DNA of 25,770 nt from Chloroflexota bacterium (GTDB lineage: Bacteria; Chloroflexota; UBA6077; CF-72): NCBI GenBank assembly GCA_019247135.1, contig JAFAPL010000884.1, positions 1 through 25,770 on the forward strand, given 5' to 3'. Below the pieces are notes generated by a model. That model saw nothing but the letters and a program-made list of their open reading frames with translations, was not told the origin of the DNA and did no database searches. The position numbers and the translations under genes are program-made. Of this stretch, positions 7,528 through 16,304 are shown one piece after another (within the stretch, counting starts at the first letter, position 1; the number at the start of each line of letters is the position of its first letter).

Positions 7528-8865
7528 ATGCTCCAGACATCATCCACCCGGCCGTCAGCACCCAACGACACACCGGACGTGGCCGCTCGTCCACGTACCG
7601 GCGGCTGGCTGGAAGAGCGACTTCAGCTCAGCGCGTTGCAGGACAAGTACGGCCGCAAGGCGTTCCCCCTCCACTCCACGTTCTTTCTGGGCGAGATCGC
7701 CGCGTTCAGTTTTCTGATTCTCGTGCTGACGGGAATCTACCTCGCTCTGATCTACACACCGTCCATCACGGAGATCACCGTCGGCGGCCAGAAGCTGCCG
7801 GAGGCGTTCGCCAGCGTGCAGCTCATCGAATCCATCCCGGCCGCAAACCTGATCCGCAACGTGCACCACTGGGCGGCGCACGTGATGATCGCCAGCATCC
7901 TGTTGCACGGGTTTCGGGTATTCTTCACCGGCACGTACCGCAAGCCGCGCGAGCTCACCTGGGTGCTGGGTGTTGTCCTGCTGGGTCTCACGCTGGGCGC
8001 CGGGTTTGTCGGCTACGCGCTGCCGTGGGACGCGTTCTCGGTGACCGCAACCGGGATCGGTTTCGGTCTGGCCCGCTCGATTCCGCTGGTGGGCCAATTG
8101 CTGGCGGACCTGTTCTTCGGCGGCGCGTTTCCCAGTCTTGGGAGTTTGCCGCGTCTGTACACCATCCACGTGGTGATCATTCCGCTCAGCATTCTGGGTG
8201 TGCTGAGCCTGCACCTGCTGTTCGTGCTGAAGCAGAAGCACAGCATGCCGGGCTACGCCAGACCGCTTGCGGAGCCAGGCAAGGTGCTCGGGATTCCGCT
8301 GTGGCCGTACCACGCGTTACTCGCGGGCGAGCTGGTGTTCCTGGTGCTGGGCGGTCTGTCGCTGCTGGCCGCGTTCGTCCCGGTCCACCCGCTGGCGGCC
8401 TACGGGCCGCCGACCGCCGAAACGCCGTCCGTCAAGCCGGACTGGTACCTGCTGTGGATCTTCGGCGTGCTGAAATTGATTCCAGCCGGCCTCGGCTTCA
8501 GCGTCGGCGCGGTGACGATCGGCCCCGAATTCCTGGGCGGCGTGCTGTTTCCCGCGCTGGTGTTTGGCCTGCTGGCACTGGTGCCGTGGCTGGACCGGAC
8601 CAACCGGCGCGTGCTCGGAAGTGTTGAATATCTTCAACCGCCAACTCAGGCGCCCGTGCGACTGGCGCTCGGCGCTGGTGCGCTCACATTGGTTGGCATG
8701 CTGTTGTTCGCGGCGTACTACGACGAGCTTGGACTGACGCTCGGCCAGACCTGGTTGCTGACGCTCAGCGTGCCGCTCATTCTCAGTACCGGCATCTTAA
8801 GCTGGATTCGGTTGCGTAGCCGAAGGTGCCCTCGCGCGCGATTCGATCCGACGACGGAGGACTGA
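7528..8865 (+). CDS. fused cytochrome b (b6 plus subunit IV type) of a quinol-oxidising complex
   Basis: A 445-residue polytopic membrane protein. Candidate heme ligands are His113/His127 (14 apart, in NVHHWAAH and LLHGFR) and His214/His229 (15 apart). The 15-residue spacing of the second pair is the cytochrome b6 pattern rather than the mitochondrial one. GYALPWDAF (162-170) and the Qo motif PDWY (304-307, the variant of PEWY) are present. The subunit IV region is fused in one chain, giving about eight or nine helices overall. The long frame from 7102 is antisense-like extension over the Rieske gene; ATG at 7528 gives the proper N-terminus. Together with the Rieske protein this forms the core of a bc-type complex. 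No cytochrome c1/f gene follows; a convergent gene begins nine bases later. Confidence 0.95.
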   Translation: MLQTSSTRPSAPNDTPDVAARPRTGGWLEERLQLSALQDKYGRKAFPLHSTFFLGEIAAFSFLILVLTGIYLALIYTPSITEITVGGQKLPEAFASVQLIESIPAANLIRNVHHWAAHVMIASILLHGFRVFFTGTYRKPRELTWVLGVVLLGLTLGAGFVGYALPWDAFSVTATGIGFGLARSIPLVGQLLADLFFGGAFPSLGSLPRLYTIHVVIIPLSILGVLSLHLLFVLKQKHSMPGYARPLAEPGKVLGIPLWPYHALLAGELVFLVLGGLSLLAAFVPVHPLAAYGPPTAETPSVKPDWYLLWIFGVLKLIPAGLGFSVGAVTIGPEFLGGVLFPALVFGLLALVPWLDRTNRRVLGSVEYLQPPTQAPVRLALGAGALTLVGMLLFAAYYDELGLTLGQTWLLTLSVPLILSTGILSWIRLRSRRCPRARFDPTTED

Positions 8866-8881
8866 TAAGCAATTTCAGTCC
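8859..8881. terminator. hairpin shared by two convergent stop codons
   Basis: GGACTGA (8859-8865) pairs with TCAGTCC (8875-8881) around a 9-nt AT-rich loop. The left arm ends in the TGA stop of cytochrome b, and the right arm begins with the stop codon of the leftward ThuA-like gene. It could act as a small bidirectional terminator, though there is no U-run. Confidence 0.4.
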
Positions 8882-9672
8882 ACGGTCCTCGTGTCGTTCG
8901 CAGTGCCAGCGGCGTACTCCATGCCGCCGAGCAGGTGCGCCAAGAACAGGGGTTCCGAGTAGGACTCGCTCGTGTGCCCGCCAGCCGTGTACCACGCGCG
9001 GCCAGCGCCGTAGCTGTGGTACCAGGCGATGGGATGATCGCCCATCGTTCCGCCGACGTAGGTTGATTCGTCCAGACTGGCCAGGACGTGGATATCCGGG
9101 TCGGCGCGCGGATTCGTCTGGAAGTTGTACCACTCGTCGGTGCGACTCCACAGGTCCGGCAGCGATCTGGTCGAGGGATGGTCGGTGTCTTCTCGGTGGA
9201 TTGTTGCCGACTGGATGTCGGGATGCGAGGCGAAGTATGCGCCCATCAGGCCGCCGTACCAGGACGAGTCGTACTCAGTGTCAGCCGCGGAGTGGACGCC
9301 GACGAACCCATTGCCCGAGGCGATGAAGCGCTCGAAAGCCGCCTGTTGACCGTCGTCCAGGATGTGGCCGGTGGTTAGCAGGAAGATCACGGCGCGGTAG
9401 CCAGACAGGACAGGATCCGTGAAGACGGTCGGGTCTTCGGTGGCGTCCACCGCGAGTCCATTCTGGGCGCCGAGGGGCTGGATGGCGGCAATCGCGTCCG
9501 GAATGGAGTCGTGCCGGAAGCCAGTCGTCCGCGAAAACGCCAGCACCCGAGAGCTGGCTGGCGGCATCTGGGCATCCGCGGTGGGAGCGACCTGCAGGCC
9601 CGGGTGCGCGAGCGCCAGGCCTGTCGCCACCAGGAGTGGCCTGCGGCGCAGCAAACGATTCGCGGACCTCAT
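8875..9672 (-). CDS. secreted ThuA-like (class I glutamine amidotransferase-like fold) protein
   Basis: A 265-residue protein. The N-terminal signal segment (NRLLRRRPLLVATGLALAH) is cleaved probably near ADAQ. The ThuA domain is recognisable from RVLAFSRTTGFRHDSIPDAI, then DPTVFTDPVLSGYRAVIFLL, ASGNGFVGVHSAADTEYD and the C-terminal DHPIAWYHSYGAGRAWYTAG, followed by GHTSESY. ThuA-like proteins are linked to trehalose and other sugar metabolism, and exported versions are common next to glycoside-handling genes; no sugar gene is nearby here, so the substrate is unknown. ATG at 9672 is used; GTG at 9684 is in frame. No ribosome site is clear for either. It starts within 20 bases of the stop of the regulator gene ending at 9691 and is probably co-transcribed with it. 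Confidence 0.85.
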   Translation of the reverse strand: MRSANRLLRRRPLLVATGLALAHPGLQVAPTADAQMPPASSRVLAFSRTTGFRHDSIPDAIAAIQPLGAQNGLAVDATEDPTVFTDPVLSGYRAVIFLLTTGHILDDGQQAAFERFIASGNGFVGVHSAADTEYDSSWYGGLMGAYFASHPDIQSATIHREDTDHPSTRSLPDLWSRTDEWYNFQTNPRADPDIHVLASLDESTYVGGTMGDHPIAWYHSYGAGRAWYTAGGHTSESYSEPLFLAHLLGGMEYAAGTANDTRTVD

Positions 9673-9690
9673 ACGGGTAGTCACTGATGA

Positions 9691-12309
9691 TCAGGCGATG
9701 CCAGCCTGGACGGCCAGACGTGCCGCGGCGGTGCGCGACGAGACCTGGAGCTTGGTGAAGATGTGGCTCAGATGGCGCTCGACCGTCTTTTCGCTCAGCA
9801 CCAGCTCCGCGGCGATCTCACGGTTGCTCCTGGCGAGCGCGATCAGTCGCAAGACCTCGAGCTCGCGCCTGGTCAGACCTCCAAACGCGCGCCCGCTCAG
9901 CCGCTGGGCAGCGTCCGCCGCGGTCATCGGCTCGCCACCGTCACCCGCCAGCGCGAAGGCCACCACCTGCTCCAGGGTCATGGCGCGCCCATGGGCCCGG
10001 GCTGCTGCCGTCGCGGTCGGGCCGAGCCGGCGTTCGGCCACTTCCAGCCAGCGCTGGAGCCGGTCACGGTCGGCCGGGAAGGGCACGGACCCGACCGCCT
10101 CTCGAAGAACGGCCGCGGATTCGGCCAGGCGAATGGCGCGTCCGGGCTGCGTAACCGCCAGCGCCCCGGCAAACCCTTCGATGCAGTGCGTGGTCGCCAG
10201 GTGATCACCGGTCTGCCAGGCCAGACGAAGGCTCTCGGCAAACGTTGATCGCGCCCGCGCTGCTTCGCCCTGCGCGAGCGCGTGTTGCGCCAGAAAGTAC
10301 AGCGACCAAACCACGCCACGAGTGATGCCGAGGTCGCGGCCAAGCTCCACGCTCTCCTCCAGTCGTGCTCGCGCCGTGGGGTGATCACCTCGTGCTGCTG
10401 CGAGGCGCCCGAGCATGCAAAGGGTGAGGATCGTCCCCCAACCCGGTCCGGCGGTTTGCAGGGAGGTGAAACTCTGGTTGTTCAGCGCTTCGGCGCTACG
10501 GAGATCACCCTCCTCGAACACCACCTGGGCGACCAGCGCCAGATTCATGGCCGCCCGCATGCGATGTCCCAGCCGCCGGTTGATCTTGCTGGCCTGTTCG
10601 AAAATCGGACGAGCGCCGCGCAGGTCCCCACGAAAACGAACGACGTTGGCCAGCTGGTGCAGGCACACAGCGGTGCTCTCATCGTTGCCCAGGTCTCGCC
10701 AGATCTCCAGGCTCTGGTCGAGCAACTCCTGCGCGGTCCGCAGATCGCCCTGACAGTAGGCGAGATGGCCTGCCCAGGTGAGCGCGCGGGCTCTGACCTC
10801 TGGAGCGCTCGCGCCGGACGGAAGCGCCAGCAGCTGATGAAGTCGGGCGCGCCCCTCGGAGTAGTGGCCGCGCATGTACCACAGATGGGCGAGCACGACC
10901 GCGAGGCCCAGACCGGAGTCGGCGTTTCCCTGCTGAATTGCCCATAGCAGCGCCACGCGAAGATTGTCTTGCTCTTGCAGTGCGTCATGAGCGTGCCAGG
11001 GGTGGTGCATGCCTGGCGGCTGTACGTCCTGAGCCAACTGCAAACACCAGGACAGGTGTTGTTGGCGGGCGCGCTCGATCTCACCGGAGACGGTGAGACG
11101 TTCCCAGGCGTACTGGCGGATCGTCTCCAGGAACCGAAAACGCACGTGCTGTGGACTCTGGTGTTCGACCGCGACCAGAGATTTGTCCACGAGCTGCTCC
11201 AGCAGCCCAAGCACGTCATGCGCCTCGATACCGCCACCGCGGACGACCTCTTCCGCTGCTGCAAGCGTCCATCCTCCGCTGAAGACGGCGAGCCGACGCA
11301 GCAGAATTCGCTCCGGGTCCGACAGGAGTTGATAGCTCCAGTCCAGGGTTGCGCGCAATGTCTGGTGGCGACTGGGCCCGGTTCGGCTCCCGCCGACGAG
11401 CACCTGGAGACGATCGTCCAAACGTGCCGCGAGCTGCTCCGCCCCAAGCAGTTTGAGACGGGTGGCAGCGAGCTCGATCGCGAGCGGCACTCCGTCGAGC
11501 TGGCGACAGATGTCCGCGATCACCGGATAGTCTGGCTCGGACAGACGAAAATTGGGTGCGGCCGCGCTCGCGCGCTCCACGAACAGACGCACCGCCTCAA
11601 ACTGCTGCAGGCCATCGCGGTCCGCCGGTGAGGTGGGCGCCGGCAAGGCCAGTGGAGGTACGGGAAAAGCCGTCTCGCCCTCGGCGCCGAGCGATTGCCT
11701 GCTGGTCGCCAGGATACGGAGAGAAGGACAGGCGCGCAGCAAGCCTTCGCTCAACTCGGCGCAGGCGGACACCAGGTGCTCGCAATTGTCGAGGACCAGC
11801 AGCGCGTGCCCTCTGGCGAGACGCTCGGCCAGACTCACGACGATGGGGCGACCCGGCTGTTCGTGGACGCCGAGCGCGGCAGCAACGGTCCATGGCACGA
11901 GCACCTTGTCGGCCACCGGCGCGAGTTGCACCAGCCACACACCATCCACGAAGGCATCCACCAGATCGCTGGCCAGACGGAGGGCCAGGCGAGTCTTGCC
12001 GATGCCGCCCGGCCCAACTAACGTCAGCAGCCGGCCGCCCTCCAGGAGGCGCTGCGCCTCGACCAGCGCACCGTCACGCCCGACGAAACTGGTCAGCGCT
12101 GCCGGCAAGTTGTGGGCGCGCGTGCGTGCGATGGGTTCTCGGTCGAATGCGGCACGGGCGGGGAGATGGGCATGGGATTTGCCACTGGCTTCTCGCGACT
12201 CACCTTCCGCAATGGGATGAGCGCTGCCCAAGGCGCGCGATGTGCGGGAAACTGGCCCCTGCCGCGGGGCGAGGACGCGCCTCGGCGAACCATCTCGGGA
12301 GGCTCCCAC
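9691..12309 (-). CDS. LuxR-type NB-ARC/TPR transcriptional regulator (large ATPase, C-terminal HTH)
   Basis: An 872-residue cytoplasmic regulator. An AAA/NB-ARC ATPase module begins near LTSFVGRDGALVEAQ, with Walker A GPGGIGKT (99-106), a Walker B-like HALLVLDNCEHL, the RILATSR sensor and the GVPLAIELAA segment. Winged-helix and TPR-like repeats occupy about 400-780 (for example ALTWAGHLAYCQGDLRTAQE). A LuxR helix-turn-helix sits at the C-terminus: LTRRELEVLRLIALARS, then NREIAAELVLSEKTVERHL. Such proteins are ATP-dependent, signal-responsive activators. The frame is open to 12687, but that extension overlaps a small gene with its own ribosome site. GTG at 12309 is preferred because a TGTATACT promoter and an AGGGAG site lie just upstream. 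Confidence 0.9.
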   Translation of the reverse strand: MGASRDGSPRRVLAPRQGPVSRTSRALGSAHPIAEGESREASGKSHAHLPARAAFDREPIARTRAHNLPAALTSFVGRDGALVEAQRLLEGGRLLTLVGPGGIGKTRLALRLASDLVDAFVDGVWLVQLAPVADKVLVPWTVAAALGVHEQPGRPIVVSLAERLARGHALLVLDNCEHLVSACAELSEGLLRACPSLRILATSRQSLGAEGETAFPVPPLALPAPTSPADRDGLQQFEAVRLFVERASAAAPNFRLSEPDYPVIADICRQLDGVPLAIELAATRLKLLGAEQLAARLDDRLQVLVGGSRTGPSRHQTLRATLDWSYQLLSDPERILLRRLAVFSGGWTLAAAEEVVRGGGIEAHDVLGLLEQLVDKSLVAVEHQSPQHVRFRFLETIRQYAWERLTVSGEIERARQQHLSWCLQLAQDVQPPGMHHPWHAHDALQEQDNLRVALLWAIQQGNADSGLGLAVVLAHLWYMRGHYSEGRARLHQLLALPSGASAPEVRARALTWAGHLAYCQGDLRTAQELLDQSLEIWRDLGNDESTAVCLHQLANVVRFRGDLRGARPIFEQASKINRRLGHRMRAAMNLALVAQVVFEEGDLRSAEALNNQSFTSLQTAGPGWGTILTLCMLGRLAAARGDHPTARARLEESVELGRDLGITRGVVWSLYFLAQHALAQGEAARARSTFAESLRLAWQTGDHLATTHCIEGFAGALAVTQPGRAIRLAESAAVLREAVGSVPFPADRDRLQRWLEVAERRLGPTATAAARAHGRAMTLEQVVAFALAGDGGEPMTAADAAQRLSGRAFGGLTRRELEVLRLIALARSNREIAAELVLSEKTVERHLSHIFTKLQVSSRTAAARLAVQAGIA

Positions 12310-12332
12310 GCGGCTTGGCTCCCTAAGCGGCC

Positions 12333-12340
12333 AGTATACA
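12333..12340 (-). promoter_or_regulatory. extended -10 promoter for the LuxR-type regulator
   Basis: On the leftward strand the sequence reads TGTATACT, a near-consensus extended -10 box and a rare AT-rich island in this GC-rich region. It lies about 24 bases before the GTG start at 12309, predicting a very short leader containing AGGGAG. It supports that start rather than one further upstream. Confidence 0.6.
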
Positions 12341-12413
12341 GGTGGACACGCGACGGTGTCCGGCTGCGTGGCACGCGGATGCAGTCGGTCAGCGGCCGCG
12401 CCTCCGTGGAGTG

Positions 12414-12635
12414 TTACACGTCGATGTCGCGCAGCAGAGCGGCCATCAGCGCCTGGGAATGTCGTAGGATGGCCAGCCGGCGACGACGCCAATCGTCCTG
12501 GCGGGCACGCGGGCCAGCCCTTGCAGCGACCCGCTCGCGAGCGTGCAGCCAGACTTCCAATTCGCGCAAGAGTTGATCGACGCGACTCGCAAGTGCAACC
12601 AGCTGCTCGTATTCGGAAGAAGCCTCGTGGGGCAA
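12414..12635 (-). CDS. small charged, probably helical protein of unknown function
   Basis: A 73-residue frame rich in Leu, Arg and Glu with a heptad-like pattern (EYEQLVALASRVDQLLRELE, then WLHARERV and RRRRLAILRHSQALMAALL). This is consistent with one or two amphipathic helices or a short coiled coil. A strong AGGAGG lies six bases before TTG at 12635; an in-frame GTG at 12638 would be only three bases away. It precedes the LuxR-type regulator by about 100 nt on the same strand but is separated from it by that gene's own promoter. No family is recognised. The ribosome site and composition favour a real gene. Confidence 0.6.
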   Translation of the reverse strand: MPHEASSEYEQLVALASRVDQLLRELEVWLHARERVAARAGPRARQDDWRRRRLAILRHSQALMAALLRDIDV

Positions 12636-12756
12636 CACCTACCTCCTGAGTACGCCAGCGCCGACGCGCTGGATGTATCTCCCCCACGCGAGGTCGGCAC
12701 TCGAGGCTGACGTCGGTTCTGGCTGCAGCGGCGCCTTGGCCCGCGAACGCGCCAAG

Positions 12757-12778
12757 CCCCGAGCAGGGCTGCTCGGGG
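12757..12778 (-). terminator. GC-rich hairpin after the HAF-repeat gene
   Basis: CCCCGAGCA (12757-12765) pairs perfectly with TGCTCGGGG (12770-12778) around a 4-nt loop. It begins 29 bases past the stop of the leftward gene ending at 12808. There is no U-run, so it may be a weak terminator or an mRNA end-protecting stem. Confidence 0.5.
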
Positions 12779-12807
12779 GGTTGGCATCGTCCATCAGAGG
12801 CTCTGAC

Positions 12808-13959
12808 TCAGCTCTTGGGCGTGAGCAGCAAGGTGATGCTCTGGCTGGGGGAGCCAGTGCGCGTGCCGTTGGCCACGATCTGGCCGTTGTCGTTGATCCC
12901 CTCGGCGTTGGTCAGGGTGATGCCCGAGCCCGCCGGAATTAAGCTGTTGAGGTCCGTGCCAGCGCCGTTCTGCCAGATGAACGCGTGCTGCTCCGACGCG
13001 TTGACGACGCCCGACGCGCCGACGACCTGCCCGGCTGCGTTGACACCAGCGGCGAAGCTCTCCAGGGGGGCCGGCAGAGTCGGCGTGAGGTCGGTAACGG
13101 TGCCGTTCTGGAACACAACCGCATGCCGATCGCCTGTGCTGAAGTCGCCGCCCTTGTAAGTCGAGACACCGACCGCCGCGGCGTTCTTGTTGATCGCCAC
13201 CGCCTCGCTGAACAACCCGCCAGGCAGCGCGCCCAGGTCCGTTATGGCCCCGTTCTGCCACACGAAGGCGTGGATGGTGTCAGTCGCGGCGGTCTCGGCA
13301 TCGCCCACCACCTGACCGTTGTCGTTGACGCCGAAAGCTGAGCTGTCGGCCCCGCCGAGGGTGCCCAGCAGGGTCGTCGTGCCGTTCAGGAAGGACCAGG
13401 CAGCATCGCTGGCGGAGCCCAGGAAGGGTCGGGCGAAGCCGACTACCTGGCCCAGGTTGTTGATCCCCTCGGCCTCGACATCGCCATCCTTGGGTAGCAC
13501 GCCCAGATCCTTCATCGCACCGTTCTGCCAGATGAAGGGGCGGGTCGGCGTATCCACGCCGGGGCCGATCGAGTTGCCGACTACGACGTCGTTGTTGTTG
13601 ATGCCGAACGCGATGCTGCCCGAGACAGAGCCCTGGCTGTTGGTCAGGTTACCGAGGTCGGCGCTCGTGCCATTGCGGAACAGGAATGCGTCACCAGTAG
13701 ATATCTTTGGATTGATGCCCTGGCCGACGATATGGCCGCTGGCGTTCACGCCGTTTCCCGTGTTGCCCCCACCCTGGGCCACTTGCTTATCGGGCGACGG
13801 GACGACGGTCACCGTGTATGTGGTTGTCGCCGCACTGGCAACCTGCGGCGCGAGGATTGGCGCGCCGAGGATCGAACCAAGCGTCAGACTGGTGGCGAAC
13901 AGCGCACTCAGACGGCGCGGGAGCCCCCAAGGGGTGCGCAATCGAAAAGTCGCGGACAT
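12808..13959 (-). CDS. secreted HAF-repeat protein
   Basis: A 383-residue extracellular protein. A signal peptide runs to about APQVASA (residue 43). The rest is built of about seven repeats, each with a glycine-rich INxxGQVVG core: FGINNNDVVVG, EGINNLGQVVGFA, FGVNDNGQVVGDA, VAINKNAAAVGVS, AGVNAAGQVVGAS and EGINDNGQIVANG. These alternate with HAFxWQNG-type strands (RPFIWQNG, HAFVWQNG, HAFIWQNG) that give the HAF family its name. A beta-propeller-like fold is expected; the function of this family is not established. ATG at 13959 is chosen for the proper signal peptide, with CAGGAG about 12 bases upstream; the open frame extends to 14037. It appears monocistronic. Confidence 0.9.
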   Translation of the reverse strand: MSATFRLRTPWGLPRRLSALFATSLTLGSILGAPILAPQVASAATTTYTVTVVPSPDKQVAQGGGNTGNGVNASGHIVGQGINPKISTGDAFLFRNGTSADLGNLTNSQGSVSGSIAFGINNNDVVVGNSIGPGVDTPTRPFIWQNGAMKDLGVLPKDGDVEAEGINNLGQVVGFARPFLGSASDAAWSFLNGTTTLLGTLGGADSSAFGVNDNGQVVGDAETAATDTIHAFVWQNGAITDLGALPGGLFSEAVAINKNAAAVGVSTYKGGDFSTGDRHAVVFQNGTVTDLTPTLPAPLESFAAGVNAAGQVVGASGVVNASEQHAFIWQNGAGTDLNSLIPAGSGITLTNAEGINDNGQIVANGTRTGSPSQSITLLLTPKS

Positions 13960-14063
13960 GAGAAATTGTTTCTCCTGCAGAGATTTGTTGCGCAGGGGCC
14001 GGCCGGTACTGCGTCCGCGAGTGAATACCCCGGGCACCGCAGGCGGATGGAAATGTCACCTGG

Positions 14064-14075
14064 CCTGCGCGCAGG
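14064..14075. repeat. 12-bp perfect palindrome upstream of the HAF-repeat gene
   Basis: CCTGCGCGCAGG is a perfect palindrome about 105 nt upstream of the HAF-repeat start, extended by flanking GGC/GCC. It is the only conspicuous element in the 256-nt non-coding stretch 13960-14215 and might be an operator. Its very high GC means chance is possible. Confidence 0.25.
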
Positions 14076-14215
14076 GCCGCCCCACGATCAGCCGGGCGCC
14101 GGCCGTGCGTAAAGATTGGTCGGGCGTGGAGGGCGAGACGGCTGTTCCCGTAGCTCCAGTGACTGGTTCGCCAGCGCCGACGCAATTCCGCAAACGATGC
14201 ACTGTCCATCCAGCG

Positions 14216-15877
14216 TCAGGCAGCGCGCGGCACGACAGTGGCCAAGAGGCCGAGCTCTTCAACCGCCAGCTCGCGCATGAGGAACTTCTGGACCTTGCCG
14301 GTGACCGTCATCGGGAACGTGTCCACGAATTTCCAGTAGCGGGGGATCTTGTGGGTGGCGATCCGTCCCTTGCAGTACGCCGACAGCTCATCGCCGGTGA
14401 CCGCGGCACCATCGCGCAGCTTGATCCAGGCCATCACCTCCTCGCCGTAGCGGGCGTCCGGCACTCCGATCACCTGCACCTCGCTCACGGCCGGATGGGT
14501 GTACAGGAACTCCTCGATCTCGCGCGGGTAGATGTTCTCACCACCCCGGATGAGCATGTCCTTGATCCGCCCGACGATCCGCACGTAACCCTGCTCGTCC
14601 ATGGTGGCCAGGTCGCCGGTGTGCATCCAGCGCGCGGCATCGATGGCGGCTGCCGTCGCCTCGGGGTTGTCCCAGTAGCCGAGCATGACGTTGTAGCCGC
14701 GGGTGCATTGCTCGCCCGCCTGCCCGCGTGGGAGGGTGCGCCCCGTGTTCGGGTCGACGATCTTGATCTCGACGTGCGGGTGGGCGCGGCCGACGGTGCC
14801 GACCTGCTTGTCCAGCGGGTCGTGGGCGCCGGTCTGCGTCGACAGGGGCGCAGTCTCGGTCATGCCGCAGATGATGGTCACCTCGCGCATATGCATGCGG
14901 TCCTGGACCTTCTTCATCACCTCCAGTGGGCAGGGCGCGCCGCCCATCATCCCGGTGCGCAGGCTGGACAGGTCGAACTCCGCGAAGCGCGGCTCCTCCA
15001 GCTCCATGATGAACATGGTTGGCACGCCGTACAGCGCCGTACAGCGCTCAGCCTCGACGGCCGCCAGCACGGCCAGCGGCTCGAAGCTCTCCGATGGCAG
15101 TACCAGACAGGCGGCATGCGTCGCGCAGGCGAGGCTGGCCAGAACACAGCCGAAGGTGTGGTACAGCGGCACCGGCGCACACAGGCGGTCGTACTCCGTC
15201 AGCGAGAGCTGTTCGGCGCCGAAGAACGCATTGTTAACCACATTGTGGTGTGAGAGAGTGGCCCCCTTTGGGGCGCCGGTCGTGCCGGAGGTGTACTGGA
15301 TGTTGATCGGGTCGTCGAACTCCAAGACGGCTTCCCGGGCCGCGAGCTCGGCCTCGGCGACGCCGTCGCCGGCCGCCAACAGGTCGTGCCAATCCTCTTC
15401 GAGGACCAGCGCCTCGCGTAGCTGGGGACAGCGGTCGCGCACGCCGGCCAGCATCGTGACGTAGTCGGCCTGGCGAAAGCCCCGAGCCAGGACCAACAGG
15501 CTCACGCCGGACTGTCGCAGGGCGTATTCGAGCTCAGCGGGCTTGTAGGCCGGGTTGACGTTGACCAGGATGGCGCCGACGCGAGCGGCGGCGTACTGGA
15601 GGACGACCCACTCGTACCGGTTGGGTGACCAGATGCCGACGCGGTCGCCCTTCTGGACGCCGTGCGCCAGCAGGCCGCGGGCGCAGCGGCTGGCGTGCTC
15701 CCACAGCTCGCGATAGGTGAAGCGCACGTGCTGGTGGCGCACCACCAGCGCCTCGCGCTCGCCGAAGCGCTCGACGGCGCGGCGCAGGGTGGCGCCAATG
15801 GTTTCCGCGCACAGCGGCACCGAGCTGGCGCCGTGCGCGTACGACAGGTCCGTGGACCCACGCGTGGGGTTTGGCAT
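14216..15877 (-). CDS. acyl-CoA synthetase (AMP-forming, ACSF2/FadD-like)
   Basis: A 553-residue adenylate-forming ligase that activates a carboxylic acid to acyl-AMP and then acyl-CoA in the cytoplasm. The P-loop-like motif [11 protein letters not shown] is at 195-205. Also present are PLYHTFG, YGVPTMF, GMTETAP, the adenylate-binding [19 protein letters not shown], the hinge [15 protein letters not shown], and the C-terminal catalytic lysine in TVTGKVQK. This pattern fits the medium/long-chain fatty acyl-CoA synthetase group. ATG at 15877 has AAGGAA about nine bases upstream; the open frame extends further but without support. The gene lies 37 nt behind a small gene whose promoter carries the triple-CACG element, so it should belong to that regulon. 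Confidence 0.93.
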   Translation of the reverse strand: MPNPTRGSTDLSYAHGASSVPLCAETIGATLRRAVERFGEREALVVRHQHVRFTYRELWEHASRCARGLLAHGVQKGDRVGIWSPNRYEWVVLQYAAARVGAILVNVNPAYKPAELEYALRQSGVSLLVLARGFRQADYVTMLAGVRDRCPQLREALVLEEDWHDLLAAGDGVAEAELAAREAVLEFDDPINIQYTSGTTGAPKGATLSHHNVVNNAFFGAEQLSLTEYDRLCAPVPLYHTFGCVLASLACATHAACLVLPSESFEPLAVLAAVEAERCTALYGVPTMFIMELEEPRFAEFDLSSLRTGMMGGAPCPLEVMKKVQDRMHMREVTIICGMTETAPLSTQTGAHDPLDKQVGTVGRAHPHVEIKIVDPNTGRTLPRGQAGEQCTRGYNVMLGYWDNPEATAAAIDAARWMHTGDLATMDEQGYVRIVGRIKDMLIRGGENIYPREIEEFLYTHPAVSEVQVIGVPDARYGEEVMAWIKLRDGAAVTGDELSAYCKGRIATHKIPRYWKFVDTFPMTVTGKVQKFLMRELAVEELGLLATVVPRAA

Positions 15878-15914
15878 AGGAATCGTTCCTTGGGGGTGTG
15901 GCCCGGTGCTTCCG

Positions 15915-16121
15915 TCAGGCGGTGACGGAAGACACCGAGCTCCGAGCATCGGCCAGAAGCTGGCCACCGATGGCCCCGAGCGTGGCGCGGGCCCCGAGCG
16001 TGGCGAAGCCCAGCGACAACAGCTGGACAGCGGCCACAGTGGCACGCGCCAGCGCCGAGAACGGGTAGCTCAGGGATGGCCGTGGCACGGGCGGGGCGGC
16101 AACGAATTGAGAGCGGAACAT
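15915..16121 (-). CDS. small protein (68 residues) of unknown function, first gene of the acyl-CoA synthetase unit
   Basis: It begins [16 protein letters not shown] and continues into an Ala/Leu/Gly-rich segment ([20 protein letters not shown], then [16 protein letters not shown]) that could be a membrane or amphipathic helix. AAGGAG lies nine bases before ATG at 16121. The open frame extends to 16223 without a ribosome site. It is transcribed with the downstream acyl-CoA synthetase from the element at 16168-16227. No family is recognised. Its place as a short first gene mirrors the zinc-ribbon genes, but the protein sequence is unrelated to them. Confidence 0.7.
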   Translation of the reverse strand: MFRSQFVAAPPVPRPSLSYPFSALARATVAAVQLLSLGFATLGARATLGAIGGQLLADARSSVSSVTA

Positions 16122-16167
16122 GCCAAGTGTCTCCTTGTGAAGTGGGGGGTGCCCGACCGGCACATCG

Positions 16168-16227
16168 CCAGCATGCAGTGGAGACCGCGCCGCGGCCACA
16201 CGCCGAACCCACGCTCTGGCCACGCCA
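16168..16227 (-). promoter_or_regulatory. triple-CACG element site D, upstream of the small protein/acyl-CoA synthetase unit
   Basis: The 31-bp element at 16197-16227 begins CCACACG and has CACG at 16200, 16211 and 16222, exactly 11 bp apart. Nineteen bases to its left lies GCATGCTGGC (read leftward, 16168-16177), the shared decamer. The start codon at 16121 is 75 nt from the element. It sits in the 183-nt gap shared with the divergent XRE-NB-ARC regulator starting at 16305. It matches site B at 24 of 31 positions although the flanks are unrelated. Confidence 0.75.
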
Positions 16228-16304
16228 GGGCCACGTCATGGCCCCTCCGATTCGATGTGGTAGGCTGCGCTCGCTCGAGCCAGCTCCGAGGGCGGTCGAC
16301 AGTC

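Noticed and set aside
12310..12687. N-terminal extension of the LuxR-type regulator
   Set aside because: Its sequence is Arg/Pro/Ser-rich without domain character, overlaps a small gene with AGGAGG, and lies upstream of a better promoter and start.
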